Assembly (NCBI RefSeq): GCF_032854445.1
Contig: NC_088303.1
Span: forward strand, 36,499,265 to 36,563,264
Direction of reading: 5' to 3'
Origin: Liolophura sinensis
Lineage: Eukaryota; Mollusca; Polyplacophora; Chitonida; Chitonidae
DNA: 64,000 nt
Shown: in pieces, positions 1-14,049 of the stretch
How positions within the stretch are numbered: the first letter of the stretch is position 1
Layout: every line of letters starts with the position of its first letter
Translations under genes and position numbers: made by a program
The notes under the pieces: generated by a model
Seen by the model: the letters and a program-made list of their open reading frames with translations, nothing else
What the model was told of the DNA's origin: nothing
The model's database searches: none

Positions 1-2580
1 ATGCTGTAAATTTGACAATACGGGGTTTTTTCATACCTTGGTGTCCGTAACAAGGACTATAGAATCAGAATCCTATTCCTCGACATAGATTCTTCTCCCC
101 CAAAAAATTGGGATCACATTTCGTTGAATCTATCTATAGTACATAATGGACACGGCGTCTACATTTGTTGTATAGACGCCATGCAACCTAAAACCCTACT
201 ACGGCTAGAGTATACAGTTACTCGTTGACAGTTTAATCCAGTGTTTGATATCCGACAAAATGCAACGACAGCAATCAACACACATTTTTTCTCTCAAAAA
301 ACATAGTCCTGTAATTGTTTTTAAACAAAGGGCGCATCATACCTTTGACTTCGTGAAAACTGTAATTATGACACACCCTGTCGTGATATACAACCGTTGT
401 TTAATCCCTAATAAGATTCACATCATTTACATACTTAAGTAAGAGCGCGTCAACGACGAGAGGCTAAATAAGTAAATATAATTTATTAATGTGTTACAAG
501 AATTAAGTAGAAAGGCGAGAGAAAAGGAAATCTTACCTTGGGGTCTCCACTGTGAGTGGGTGGGGTCACAGCCTTTCCCCATGGACGGGATCGGGGTGTG
601 CGGATAACCTGCAAGGCGAAGAAATGAGGTGTAAATTTCCATCACAAAAAGCAACGAGCATCTCGTCAATAAAATACAGTACCACCTGCATGATGTGTGT
701 CAGGCAGTATAAAGAGGCAAACTGAAGCCGCAAAATCAGGACAAATAATTTCCAGGTATGACAAAAGCTCCGAAACATAACAGTTTGAAGCGTCAGCGTG
801 TATGGATGATTAACAGTATACTAGCAGACTATAACAAAGGTTACTAAACACTTGTGTCGTGTTACACTCCTATGGCAGGATTTTTTGAGACTGTACCTTG
901 TGGTACCCGACATTAACTTTAACCATAAAGAGCTTGGACAATAGAGACACTAGGACAAAAACCACGGAACAATCTTATGTCATATGCTGGCTTAATTTCC
1001 CCTGACTCTCAAGATAAATACACCTGCATTTTACTGCCGATTTATAATTAACGTTGTCGTTTACACTAAAACTGTCTTACTTTAAGACCAAAAACTTCTA
1101 TAAAACAGGTTTTAATAGTAGGTTTTCTAAAAACATCATTTAAAGATGACCCATAAAGAATTTTAAATATCGCAAAGCGCTTAGTTTATTTGTTAAGTCC
1201 ATGCCGTCGTCTGATATATATGTAACTTCATATATAGATATATATATACATACAGCCATGCCATTTTACAAGGACTAGTTCGCATATTCACATAGAACTA
1301 ATACACTGTCTTCAGTCAACACCAGGAAATAAATGATAAATCCATATGTATTTACACAGGAATAAATTTTACATCAATTAACGTAACAAAAATACGTGAT
1401 TTTTAATTATCTAAAAAACATTCAATTATTCTACTGGTTGGAATCAAAAGCTAGTACTGTAAGAAATCATGAGAGCCCTCCAGATGAATGACAAGTACGT
1501 GCTGTTACCGTGTCCATATGTTTCTAAATCATTTATTACACAACTAGAAAAGGGGAACAATTTAATCCCGTTATTTTCAGATAGATATACATTTTCTCAT
1601 CAACACGGAAAACTAGTCGGGTATTCAGAGATTATCATATACACCACAACATCTTAGCTCTGTGGGTGATGACAATCTTTTAACGATGTAATACTTTTGC
1701 TTAAGTTAACAAATTAAAGAGTAAAAGGACGTATTTTTAACACAGCGAAACTCAATCAAAATTCAGTTATGTCCATGATATTTTATCAGTTCTTAAAAGC
1801 TAATATATATACCTCCTAAATTTACTGGTGGCAAAAAATAAAAAATTTATTCGGACAAACCAAAATGGTTGTTACGACTTTCTCTGCAGTGCTGCATGTT
1901 AAAGGGGTTGTCCCCTGAACTTGCCCACATATATGCCTCGCTCTATGCATTCTTGTAATCTTTGTTTTTAAGTGACAACGTAATATAAATTATGACTTTA
2001 AAATAAGTAAAGGCTCACCTTGTGTTTGGGCTGGTGGCTGTGGACTCCATGGTGCTTTGCCGTATGCAGGATCTAAACGACAGAACCATCACAGTCTATC
2101 AGTCAAACATTTTAAGGAATGAATGGCACATAAAAACACACATACATAACACCCTAATCAAATCATGGAACTCCAATCCATTTCGACAAAACTCCCAAAT
2201 CACGATGTCAATATCACTGTCAGTTATTTTAGCACCTCAGCAGAAGTGTGCACGGTGCAAAGAAAATAAGCATATATATTTGGGGTATATTATTTACAAC
2301 AGATATTGTCTCAAAATATGCAAGCAAATACAAATATTTGCGAAATGGTCACACGAGACTTTCCCTCCTTTACGTAGATAACATTGTTTACAACAACGGT
2401 TTCGGCGCACGTGAAAGAGGAAATGAAGAAATGTAAATACAGACACAAAAGGTCAGAAATATGTATTGTAAAAGAATAGGAGGAGAAGTTGACCCATCGA
2501 ATATCAATCACTTTCGTACGAAATGATGACTTCCGATGACTGATCAATAACAGCATAATGCGGCAATCGGCAATAACTTG
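1..2580. other. no gene seen
   Basis: AT-rich DNA with short frames only. There is a small TATA/ATAT patch near 1217-1250. I see no exon with splice borders and no recognisable repeat. Confidence 0.5.
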
Positions 2581-3035
2581 CCTATTCTATATCGGCGACA
2601 TTAAATATGCTAATTCTGTCGTAGAGTGCAGCACATCATAGGTATCTGCAATGAAGCTTCTGTTACTAGGAGACAATGCCGTATGTAGACTGATATAATT
2701 ACCTGGGAACACCATTCCAGGTAAACTGGTAAAGGTACATGCCCTGTAGTACTCTTGTTGTTTTATACTCTGCATCAGGCCTTTTTTTTCCTTTGTGGAA
2801 ACTCCGTTAAATTCCCCGTTCCTATCGGACGTTAATTTTCGTATCAATTTGCGTTGCTTCCTAGAAACCCAGAGTTGACGGGATACGGAGTCAGGCGGCT
2901 CGCCGGCTAATCTCCCGCTACGGATGTTCACTGTGATGCAATTGCCGGCCTCCCCAGTGACAGAATGAAGAGGAAACACTCCAAGCCTCAGTTTTCCTTT
3001 AGTTCCGCATCAAGTAGTTTTAAGAGTCAGAATAA

Positions 3036-3110
3036 CGTAGTTTGATTTACGAGGAAGATATTTATACTAAAACCGTGTTTAAGTAATGCGTAAATCCGCA
3101 CGACCAATCA
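3036..3110 (-). promoter_or_regulatory. candidate TATA/CCAAT promoter, minus direction
   Basis: On the minus strand, gattgg (CCAAT box, near 3100-3105) is followed about 40 bp later by agtataaatatc (TATA-like, near 3056-3067), in the GC-richer patch 2880-3250 that also has cattggcc and cgaccaatca. Spacing is like a core promoter with a start near 3030. No convincing coding exon follows: the 393-nt open frame at 2979-2587 has no in-frame ATG near its start. Confidence 0.25.
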
Positions 3111-3329
3111 CAACCTCCGGTTACGCGCCAGATTCATTCATTGGCCGGTGTCCGCCGGAGAAATTGACATGCAGCGGTGTGACAGCTACGAAGAGAACGC
3201 AGAATCCTCGGCGACAGGGCTCTTGTGAGCAGGCCGGAATGACAGCCAAATCTAACACGTGTAGTTGTTTACACGACTTCAGCAAGAGGCTTATGAAGAG
3301 CCTGCAGAAAGGCAGTGCCAGATAAAATG

Positions 3330-4272
3330 CGTGTCGATTTACGGGCAGATTAGCAAAATAATATCCAATATAACCAAACGATATGTGAATTGAGGAATAA
3401 TTTCGATTTACTGTTGCCTTTTGTATTTTGTTTTATTCGCTTTCCTTAGGCAGTTATGATAGGTGAGGTGTATTTTGTGAATATCTGTGTCATTTTAAAT
3501 TTCACGGAAACCAGGTGGATTTGGCTATGAAATGAGAAGTCTAAGCATCAGACTGCGTGTTAGATACCGTCATGCATGACTGAACCCAGCCCTTGAGTGC
3601 TCGCGTTTCTGTCGCCTCGACATCACCCCGCCAGCGATAATTGTGTTCAATAGATCGCGTAGAAAGTTAAATCTCAACCAATCTGGCCATTAGATTGGGG
3701 GTGAAAGGTTTGAATGTAGTAATTTAGGAAAGATTGCGCCTTCGTGACATAGGGAATGTCCTTATTTCCTGCCGAATTTATTGAATTCCATTCTGGGAAT
3801 GATGTTAGGAAGTCGTCGGTTGGCAGTGAAGATTGAAGTCACACCGGACGTTGCGGACCGTAGGCCTGTGTGCTGAACAGGCGCAAAAGTACAGCCGGAT
3901 ATACAGGATAAAATTCTCACATATCCATCTCTGCTTCCTTGAAAAGTTGTTTTTGCTCATCACAGCCTTTTTTACCTTTCTGTATATGACTTACTTTTTT
4001 ATTTATAAAGCATAACCAAGTTTACAGCTATTATATGTGAAGGTTGCATTCTGTGAAAAAAACATTATGTTTGTCTTAAAATAATATTTCTGCGCACAGA
4101 TAAGTTATGAACTTGTGCAACACACGTGATGAAAAAGAGTTCAAGAGAGTGGGTGGAAGTACAATGTCGGACCATATATACATTCCTCGAGAGTGCACAA
4201 GGCCTAAACGTATCAGTGCATGCAGCATTTTTAAGCAATGTATTTCGAAAAGTTATGTCTGTTCATGGAGGT

Positions 4273-4354
<82 letters not shown>

Positions 4355-6500
4355 GTCCATGTTGTCTGTTGAACCCAGTATTTAAGGGTGTGCTTTTGAA
4401 GAAATTACCAAAGGCTATGCTGATTACACGTGTGTGTAGCTTGCATATAGAATTTCAATTCATATTTAATATAGTCTTCCATTCAACTTTATTTATAGGA
4501 AATATATAAAGGTACCGTAATAAATGTCTATATTTATGGGTTTTTTTCATAAGTTATCATGCATTACAATGGCAGAAATTCATTTGGTATTAGAACTGCG
4601 TGGATGCACTTACCTGTTCTACTTAAGATCGCTAAAAGAACTCAGGAAGCCTATAAACTCAAGCTGCCTTATAAATTTTCCAAATGTATAACAGAAATAT
4701 ACGTTGGGGGGGGGGGGGGCAAAATTTTTCGGGAACATGGAGGAATTTTGATGATGAACATGCAGATGAGATCACTGGTATATGTAGGCACAAATGATAA
4801 CATGTACATCAGAGGGCCGATGATGTTGTCCTATATCATAACACATGGCAAATTCGTGCCTTCCTAGATGGGCCCGTACTCCTGAACGAGAAGCCGGGGT
4901 TTATGGGCGCAATTTGATAATTCGGCATTCGACTGGCTGATTTTTGTACAAAAGGTGAGTTTATGGTCAATTGTTGGGATAGAATTAGGCATATAGTATA
5001 TATGTAAACTAACGGGCACGTGCACCGGTTGTGCAATTATTTCCCAATAAACTATATCATCGAGAGTTTGTGTGGGGGGCTTTTTAGTCTCCCGTGTAAT
5101 TTGAGAAAATATACTTATATCCAGCGTAGTTATGTCCAAAATCTGTTTACTTTCAGATGTTATATAGGCAAGGTAGACATGGTGATTTGTCGCTTTCGGC
5201 TTCAGTTGTAATCAGTATAAGGTAAAGACAACACATTGTCTTTTAAAGAAAGCCCACCTTTGCATGAATTTAACACAGTTAGCTATTTTGGAATTCCACA
5301 TGAGCGATGTATGCAATTGATAACAACATGAAATATACATTTTCTGAAAATAAAAGTAGCTGATAAGAATGTAGGCTTAACATCACCTATTTTACAACTC
5401 ATAAAAGACCAGCGCAAGTCTACTCCGTCCTTGAAGGACGTTGAAGGGAAGTAGTATCAAGGCTTAGACTCAGATTAGATACACTGTATACATACACATG
5501 TATGCGTGATCCAGATGACGTTTGGTTGTTTGGTACAGTTTCAGGCCTGCATGGCCCGGAGAGTGTAATGACCTTGTGTTGCTTAGAGAGTATAATGACA
5601 TTCTCTACCATCTATACTGTTCTCAAATAGACAGTAAACTGAATTTTTTTCCTTAAATTCCTTACAGCCTAGCTAAATGAGCCGATCTTTTCGTGGAAAG
5701 CTGTTAGGATTATATGCGATATATTTTAAAGCTTTTTGTTATGTTTTAGAATGAATTGATTTTAACTGACAATAACCAACCAGCCACTACCCTCTCCCTA
5801 GAAACTATGTAGTTGGAAAAGAAGGGTGGCGAATGTAAACTATCTGCTTGCTATCTCAGTTTTCTTTATAATTTTTCCATCCTTTAACATCACACTAACA
5901 TTTTTTATCCAGATATTACGTTTTTAACATCGGCGTGACGTTCCTCCTTGCAAAATAACTACAGTCGGGATATCTTACGCCGGACGGCTGTATATGTACA
6001 AAGGAGAAAGAAAAACCGCAAGAAATAAATCCATTGCTGCAAAAAGTGATCGACAAATTTAAACTTGGCGTTTTCTACTGCCCAAGTGGATGATCCCAAG
6101 GTGTATCACAGTAAGCCTGTGTTGACGTCCCGAATGCTCAGTGATCGGAGAACAATGGTCGTGGATCAGCATTCACTGTGCCTCGGAAGGGTCCACTAAG
6201 CTGTGCGGGTCGAGTGTCGCGTGTCAGCGTTGTCACAAGTGACCAGGGCCTAGTCAGGTAAACTACATGTAGTTCTGTGGTCAAGCCCCCGGGCAAAGTG
6301 TAAAACAGTTCGACATTGTGCGTTAGACTACTCAAGGCGGACCAGGAACAAAGATATGAGGGAAGGGCAAGATATGTTTGTTGTTTTCTAAACCTGCCGC
6401 ATTGTAATTAGCTTCCTACATTAACTTTCGTTCGAAAATATTTTTTGATAAGGGATCAGTCTTCCTGGGTGAGGTGGGGGATGTTTAGTAAATTACACAC
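3330..6500. other. no gene seen; microsatellite and homopolymer only
   Basis: Holds the (AT)n run listed separately and a G12 run at about 4706-4719. Frames across the AT run are artefacts. Nothing else is recognised. Confidence 0.5.
4272..4351. repeat. (AT)n microsatellite, about 38 repeats
   Basis: An uninterrupted AT run follows gtatac and ends at acacgtcc. It generates spurious IYIYIY open frames on the plus strand. Confidence 0.97.
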
Positions 6501-7480
6501 CCTAGGGGCTAGACTGTAGGGGGGTGACGGGGACAGCAGTCACGAGACCTGAATACTCGCCGGTATTTGCCTACACGTCTTGGGATGGTCACTAGTTCGT
6601 TTGGTCGCGCGACCTTCTCGAACGGTTACTGTTAAAGTTTAAACTTCTAACCTATGGCTCTGCCCCGGGGTTTGTTAAACGTTAAATGAAGACGAACCAG
6701 ACGGCGGTGGGCGCATGTTTGACGTATTTGAAGTAAAGCTGTGGCTTTTCAAAGCATACGCTCGTCATTTTTCATTGTTCCTATTCTTTGAAAAGTTAAA
6801 AGAAAGAAGAAAAAGAGGCGGCGGGAGGAAAGTTTTGAAAGAGTCTCACGGGCCGCTTTGAATGAATGGATAATCATTTATAGGTTACTCCTGTTGTTAT
6901 TTGTGGGTAAACACTAGACAGTGTTCCTCGGGATATGTACATTTGATTGACATCGAGTCTGTGGAAGGCGCATGGCGACGGCAGTTCTCGAAGAAAGCGG
7001 TATTATAAACGGGCTGTGTATTCTCGTGGCTTGAGCAGCCTTCCTCCTTCGTCTAATTAAACTGTTGAATTTCTACTTTCCTTCTGCACGGTTTAACCAC
7101 TTAATTAACCATTCGGGTTAATGCGGCGTTAGTATGGCAACTTTATCCAAACTGCTGCCTCCGAGCGCATCATGTCCACGCGAACACTGCCTAACATAGC
7201 ATCATAAGACAGGGACAAACATGGTAGGGGCTAGAGGATCTCCCTGCCACGTGCCGACACGCGCCTGCGCCCGACCCGCGGGGCGTTCCCAGCGGCCTCT
7301 TTCTCCCTGTCAGTACGAACTAACCACCCAGCCTCATACTCAGCTTAATCATTCAAGAAATTAACCGTAATGTTTCGCTGGCTTTTGTTTTCACTCAATG
7401 GCTCTGCGTTAAATAAACGCTTGACGGCAATAACTCAGGGTGTATTTCCATCCAGATTACCATCTATCGACTAGAATTTC
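6500..7480. other. gene-free, GC-richer block with homeodomain-type sites (possible regulatory DNA)
   Basis: No gene is seen. The block departs from the AT-rich surroundings and has several TAAT/ATTA cores (cgtctaattaaactgttg, acttaattaaccattcgg), CpG-containing stretches (cgcgcctgcgcccgacccgc) and few simple repeats. Such blocks often turn out to be conserved non-coding elements, but conservation cannot be judged here. Confidence 0.2.
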
Positions 7481-8703
7481 AGTCATAAAACTTCACACAG
7501 AAAAGATTTGAAATCGCTACCTTTGTTTGAAGTTTCATATCGCCTGCCATTGTTTTCGTGCTATCTTTACCCAGGCTAAGTCTGAGCGTGCAGACAAATA
7601 GAGACATTGCCCAGTTTCTCTCAACACGCGCATCTCGTCAGATCCCGTATTATCTGGCTCACCTGTGAAATTTAGTTCATAGCCAAAGAATATATTAAGG
7701 TGGAAGAAAGCCAATTTGTCATGCTCAAATAACGGTGAATACACCGATGACAATACAAGCCCATAAAGCCGAGGTATGAGGAACAGTTAAACTGCATGAC
7801 TGTGGCATGAGATACTCCACAAGCCATCGTGAATTATACAACCTATATGTGCATTAAAACTGATTGATGCGGTGTTTTATAAAAATAATTTAAAACAGCA
7901 GGGTAGATACTGTCCCGGTCATCCAAACATATCGGTCAAATTTTTTAAAACAAGAATCAGAAGGATTATCAATGTCAAGGTATAGAATTGACAGACATAT
8001 TTGTGGATTTATCATGTGAAAATTCACCTGTGCATTTTTTTGATACATTATATTTAAGCATTTACACAAACAAAATAAAACCTTGAATGAGGTAAATTGA
8101 CAAGAGGCCGAATTTCATCGCTTGCGTGTGCGTGTGAGTGTTTGGCAGCTAGCAAACCGCATGTCGTTGTTGTACTGCAGGGTATAGTGTTATACTTTGT
8201 TTATACCAGCTTGAAACCAACAATCATATAACAACCATAATTTCTCATAATCTGTACAAAAAACAATATACATGTATATGGTATGAATACGATGTTTACA
8301 AAATATTACTATACACTCACAACAGCCTGAAATAGCTCCAGCCGTTTTCATAGTATTTTTCTTCATTAATATTTTAACATTACTGGAGATGAAAACATGT
8401 CATAAACCATATACCTAGATAGAGAGTACAAAAAATATTATGAAAATCAGAATGTGGCTTATATTCCTTAATCGGGCTTATTTGCGGCTTGTCATTCTAA
8501 AACTTCAATTCTTCCACATTTACTGTTTTAAAATTAACAACAAAGAATATAGATACACACATTAATATTTCTTACTCGTAATGTATTCAATCATTGGAAA
8601 GCTGGTAAACCAGGAAACAGTCCATCATTTTTTCATGTTAATACATGGCAAGCTGATAAACAGCATGCACGCAGAAAAGTTTTATGTAACAAAATCAGTA
8701 CAA

Positions 8704-8885
8704 GATAATATTTATTTATTTATTTATTTATTTGATTGATGTTTTATGCCGTACTCAAGAATATTTCACTTATACGACGGCGGCCAACATTATCATGGGT
8801 GGAAACCGGGCAGAGCCCGGGTGAAACCCACGACCATCCGCAGTTTGCTGAAAGACCTTCCCACGTACGAGCTGAGAGGAAGTCA
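8704..8885 (-). mobile_element. family-1 SINE, 5'-truncated, minus orientation
   Basis: (TTTA) tail, then gttttatgccgtactcaaga, tttcacttatacgacggcgg, gaaaccgggcagagcccggg and ccacgaccatccgcag. The tRNA head is missing; the copy ends near gagaggaagtcagc. It is one of the best preserved body copies in the window. The 98-codon plus frame starting in it is not a gene. Confidence 0.92.
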
Positions 8886-9367
8886 GCTACGAAATAATAA
8901 AGAAAAAGGCACAGGCATCAGTTATAAAGAGGCTTCATTTGTAAAATATCTGCATTTAACTTCTTTGTTGAGAATATACGAATGTCTAGGGATAGTTGTA
9001 AACCATATTGGAATTTATATATTATACATTCTACTTTTATAATCACTTCATGTATATATTCAAAATTTCAAAAAAAAAAAAAAAAATTAGTTTATGCATC
9101 TGAGTTTGTGCCTGTGATATAGGACAAGTGTACTCATTTCACCCTCTAGACTGGGATGATGTTTAGATGTCCGTACACTTAGATGTCTTGATAAATTAAT
9201 GCGTTAAACCAACACATTGAATTCCTTGTCCATTGTAATTCTTTGAAATGACTCTTTCCTTTTTATGTTATGTTATAAGGTTGTTGGTTTCAAATTGTTT
9301 GTTTACCTCACAAAGATGTAAATAAATGAAAAAAAAGGTTGATACCAGTGCCGAGAAAAGCATTTGC

Positions 9368-10075
9368 GTTAATGTCTAGTCTATATGTTTCCGTTTTATC
9401 CCGACGTATGGGGCAATGTCTCACCTATATGTCTCTGTTTTACTCCGACGTATGGGGCAATGTCTGACCTATATGGTTCCGTTTTACCCCGACGTATGGG
9501 GCAATGTCTGACCTATATGGCTCCGTTTTACCCCGACGTATCGGGCAATGTTTGACCTATATGTCTCCGTTTTACCCCGACGTATCGGGCAATGTCTGAC
9601 CTATATGTCTCCGTTTTACCCCGACGTATGGGACAATGTCTAACCTATATGGCTCCGTTTTACCCCGACGTATGGGGCAATGTCTGACCTATATGGCTCC
9701 GTTTTACCCCAACGTATGGGCAATGTCTAACCTATATGGCTCCGTTTTACCCTGATATATGGGGCAATGTCTAACCTATATGTTTCTGTTTTACCCCAAC
9801 GTATGGGACAATGTCTAACCTATATGGCTCCGTTTTACTCCGACGTATGGGGCAATGTCTGACCTACATGGCTCCGTTTTACCCCGACGTATGGGTCAAT
9901 GTCTAACCTATATGGCTCCGTTTTACTCCGACGTATGGGGCAATGTCTGACCTACATGGCTCCGTTTTACCCCTACGTATGGGGCAATGTCTAAACTATA
10001 TGTCTCCGTTTTATCCCGATGTTTGGGGCAGTGTCTAACCTGTATGGCTCGGTTTTACCCCAAGGTATGGGGCAA
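9368..10075. repeat. 44-bp minisatellite x about 16
   Basis: The unit is gacctatatggctccgtttt plus accccgacgtatggggcaat plus gtct (44 bp). About 16 copies carry substitutions such as tctccgtttta, ccaacg and cctgata. No gene is seen on either side. Confidence 0.96.
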
Positions 10076-10945
10076 GACCGAGCTTTTATTCACTTATTGG
10101 CGAAACAGTTGCTAAGTGAGGTTCCAGGCTATGCCTATAATTACAGTCTACGTAGGCTAATATAACATGATCGTTGCTACACGATTCATTGACTCACTAT
10201 AACCCGCGCCTGACCGTCCAAAGTTAGCTTTTCCGATATGTCCCCCTCTTCCATAACCCTAAACCAGAAAGTAGTATAGGACTTCAACGAATTAAAAGTA
10301 GCGTTCTTCAGAAGAAAGAAATCTGACCCGGTAAGCCACAGGCTAGGTTCTACTGTGGGACACATTGTCAATGCGCTTTATAAACTTTACAATTATTATA
10401 GAATAATGAATAAATATTATGTAGATATCTTGCCTCTCAGCTTTTACTTTAGCTTAGGAGGAAGCAATATTTAGCATTAATTTTGAACCAAGCTATATTA
10501 CATTCCTTTAGTGCTCTGTCTGCTATATGGGTAGGTGTACACTCGAAGATATAGCCTCAGATATAGCTTTTATATATATGAAAGGAGAGCTGACCTCAAA
10601 AGAGAGAAGTCTCAACATTTTCGTATTCTATTTAGTGCCTGGAAAATCCAATCAGTCCAAATTTTTTCATGCAAGCATTGTTTGGACATCGATGTTTATA
10701 GTTCGTTTTGTGAATGATTTTCTGTTTCCCTGAGCATACTCAATACCCGGAGGAGTTCCACACAGCTCGTGGATAGTATGGCATCATTTATACGCTTTAA
10801 ATGCATAGAAATGATGACATATCATCACAGCCGCCATGTTCATTAAGTATGTTTGAACGGCGTTCACAAATCAACTGAATAAACAAAACAGAAAAGATCA
10901 AAAACGAATCTTGTAATGGGTTTCTTCATGCAAAAATTAAGTTTA

Positions 10946-11627
10946 GTAGGGTTCACACGGTTCATTTCTCGAGTCACATCGTATGAACTAGGCCTATGAA
11001 AAAGACTTTTTCTTCTTTCAGCTGGTCGAATTCGACTATAGCCTATTTCTATCAGAGAGTCGCCTATATTTAACTGTCTGTAAAATCAGTCACACTCGCT
11101 ACCAAAAATTGTCTTCAGTCAGTGGCACTTCACAACACAAGCTCTGCACATGGATATGTTGGAAGTCAATATTCTTGCAAAGAAAATCAAAATATAACAC
11201 ATTTTCTGATTCACAATGTTAATATTATACTAAAACGTGTAAACAATTCAAAAAATATGGCAGTGTCAAAAACAACGTTTACGCTAAAGTCGATAGCAGT
11301 TTAGGTAACTGGTGTCGCCTTCCGTCGAAACATGTTGAACTCCGCCCAATATCCTGAATGCCACTGGTTTTTGAATAATTATGACGTCACCCAAAGCCGT
11401 CGAAACCGAGCTTAAGGATTTTAACATTATGAATTAGAAAAAGTATTCTAATTTCGTTTTCTATAAACACATCAGTTTATAGAGCTTATGTTCTTAAGTG
11501 TCACTTACTAAAGGCAGTTTCGGTAGCGAGTATAACTGATTTTACAGACACCTGAATATAGGTGACTCTCTAATAGAAATACACTATGGTAGATACGAAC
11601 AATCAAATCAAATCGTGTGAACGCGGT
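10946..11627. mobile_element. ~680-bp inverted-repeat MITE, TTA target duplication
   Basis: The left arm (about 10946-11120) and right arm (about 11510-11627) are inverted copies. For example gtctgtaaaatcagt at 11078 pairs with actgattttacagac at 11536, ctatttctatcagagagtc with gactctctaatagaaata, and the ends share ttcacacg/cgtgtgaa. The outer ends are flanked by TTA at 10943-10945 and 11628-11630. There is no transposase frame inside. A 3-bp TTA duplication with a GTTCACAC-type terminus is compatible with a PIF/Harbinger-type non-autonomous element (inference). The unpaired centre holds AT-rich sequence. Confidence 0.75.
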
Positions 11628-12189
11628 TTAACATTTTCACTTAAGATGTGCACAGTGCATAGCATTGCAACTGCTGAACCTTCAAACTGATTTGATCCAT
11701 AGTTTGTGTACAAAGTTTAATGAACAAACAAACAATCCCGAGTTAACTTTAAATATACCATCCTGTCTTCAAACAAATGCATCTATTGGCATTTATAAAT
11801 CTATATGACGATCAGTTTTATGTGTGGAAGGAACCAGGGTGCGTCGGGTAAACCACCGACATTTGGCAAGATACTTACTGACTTGCAAGTTAAGCGTTTC
11901 TAAGTGTTGGAAAGACACGAGTGTGGAGAAAATACCCGACCACTCGACATCTAAAATTCTTCGCGGATCATGGTTTCAATGACTTTGCACAAAAAGTTAT
12001 CATATTGCCGGAAATTGCTAATTAAATTAATTCCACAATTTTCGACAAAAGATATTTAACAATGATGGAGGAGTTTGAATGAGTAATATCGCACAAAAAG
12101 GGTGTCATACTTTCTTTGATGTTAAACACCGTTTTTAATCCGGAGTGCTTATGGGACATCTGTTAACATGATGCTTAGTTAAGGCCTCG

Positions 12190-13215
12190 TTTTAAAGCCT
12201 GTCATTAACTACCGTCAATCTGTTTTAGCTACTTGATCCCCCCAAAGTGGCCACCAGCCAGTCCATGTCGCTGGTCTCGACTCTTTAAACCTCTGGAGCT
12301 TTGGCTGGCATTATCTAATCTGCTCTGGGAATTTCTAGTTATATTAAATACCCAGATAAAGGGAGAACGAGGAGATATGACAATCCCTCCGACCTTTTTC
12401 TCCCTAGAGATAGCCGCATTTCTATTGTCTTTTAAAATATCATTTAATCAATTAGCACCCATTTTCAGTACGTCACGGCGAGTTGACGAAGGGCGGGTGC
12501 TATGCGAGCAGACGCGTGGTAAAGTGAGTTTTGCGGTTTGGTAGAGATACTCAACGGACAATCCACTGACGGGAAGAGCAAATTACACTTATGGCAATCA
12601 CAGCAACTTAAATCTGTGCCTTAGTTAAAAATGAAAGATTCAACATACATATTTTAGAAATAAAATTATTCGTAAAACAAGATAATTACCTGGCTCTTTA
12701 AATATTTGTAAACAACAAACTTATATCCTCTCTATACCCCTGAAATCTCATAACATGCTTACAAAAAAAGAACAAGTGTAAAATATGAAAATGTAAAGGT
12801 AAAAACGAAGTGTTTTAATTTTCAAGCAGATATATTATATTACGTGTTACTTAGTGAACATAGAATATCTATCATTTTCGGTGTGCAGGAACAGTTAAAT
12901 AATTTCTAAACTGTTAGTAAAATCTGGAGCATCCGTGCTGCCTCTGTTACAGCCTCGTTCTGGACTTCCCGACGAGCACCGATCGATAATAGCACGTTTT
13001 GTTTTCTACTTGAGTTAACAGGCTGGGTTTAACAGACGGGGCAATGTGATGAGGAGGTTAAGAGATGAGAACAGGGTATAACATATGTTAGAGAGGCTGA
13101 TCCAGTCTCCTGGCTAATTGATCAATGAGATGGGAAATAATCCATTGTTTTAACGTCGCCTGGAGAGAAAGGGTCCCTGCACGTGAACCACCAGTCTGCT
13201 ATAAAGAGCCCTGTC
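12190..13215. other. gene-free blocks with regulatory-like composition
   Basis: Two patches (about 12190-12535 and 12950-13215) lack repeats and contain motif-like stretches such as ttaatcaattagcacc, tacgtcacggcg (CRE-like), ctaattgatcaatgaga and ataatccattgtt (Sox-like). The open frame at 12233-12544 has no splice sites or recognisable protein sequence. Regulatory function is inference only. Confidence 0.2.
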
Positions 13216-14049
13216 TCTCATCATTAAGATCTAGTTTTTGGACGCGGTGTTAAGTGCAAATGTTAAAAAAAAGCGCTGAATGACACTTAAAACTTGAGGT
13301 TGTGGGCTCTGGCGGATTACGGAGAAGCCAGAGACAGCGTCCTGAACAATTTCTAAATTGGTGCTTTTCCAGTGTTCAGCTGTCAAATAACAAGAAATAT
13401 ATTGAGTGCATGGTATCAGCTCAAATTTCATTCATGCGCACAAACTTTCCTTTCCTGAGTTTCCTGTCATGTAACGTAATTCTCGACATTCTCTAAAAAA
13501 AGTTTGTTTAAGGGAAAATGTTTAGTAATGATTTTACATCTATGCTACACCTAATATGAAAGGTAATAATAAAAAGCCTGATTTTTAACATTTGGCATCC
13601 AACCTCCAACCTTGTGCTTAATGAGTTTTGGAAGAGCCGTTAAATTACGGTAAGGTGTTAATGTACTTTGCTTATTTCGTTGATGTTTAACCCTTTACTT
13701 TTCAATAATATGGACGCGGATAGTTATCGCCCAATACCAGAAAACTGAGAAAGTCTTTTGATATAAAGCTTTCATTGGGAAAGGGCATGACAGTTGACGG
13801 ACCCGGACTTTAGTCGATAAATGTCTTATGAGGTGAAAGGATTGAATATAATTTATATGTACTATGGTATTTTATTATACGACCGTAAGTTCAATTTTGT
13901 ATAGCTTCAAACCACCAAGCACCGGAAATGTTTATATGTTGTATTACAATATATCTATCGTATAATTGTGTAACTGTAAAATGAAACATATATCATGTTA
14001 TATATTTATAAAACTACTAATATGTGTATATGTGGGTATGGTTTGTATA

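Noticed and set aside
2587-2979. 130-codon minus open frame
   Set aside because: No in-frame ATG near the start, no recognisable family, no clear splice borders. Kept only as part of the candidate promoter discussion.
4107-4509. Two plus frames with long IYIYIY runs
   Set aside because: They arise from the (AT)n microsatellite; no coding signal on either side.
8746-9042. 98-codon plus frame beginning MPYSRIFHLYDGGQHYHGW
   Set aside because: It is translated SINE sequence running into AT-rich DNA; the same peptide appears at 54534-54714 from another SINE copy.
12233-12544. 103-codon plus frame
   Set aside because: No start context, splice sites or family resemblance; the sequence looks more like non-coding regulatory DNA.
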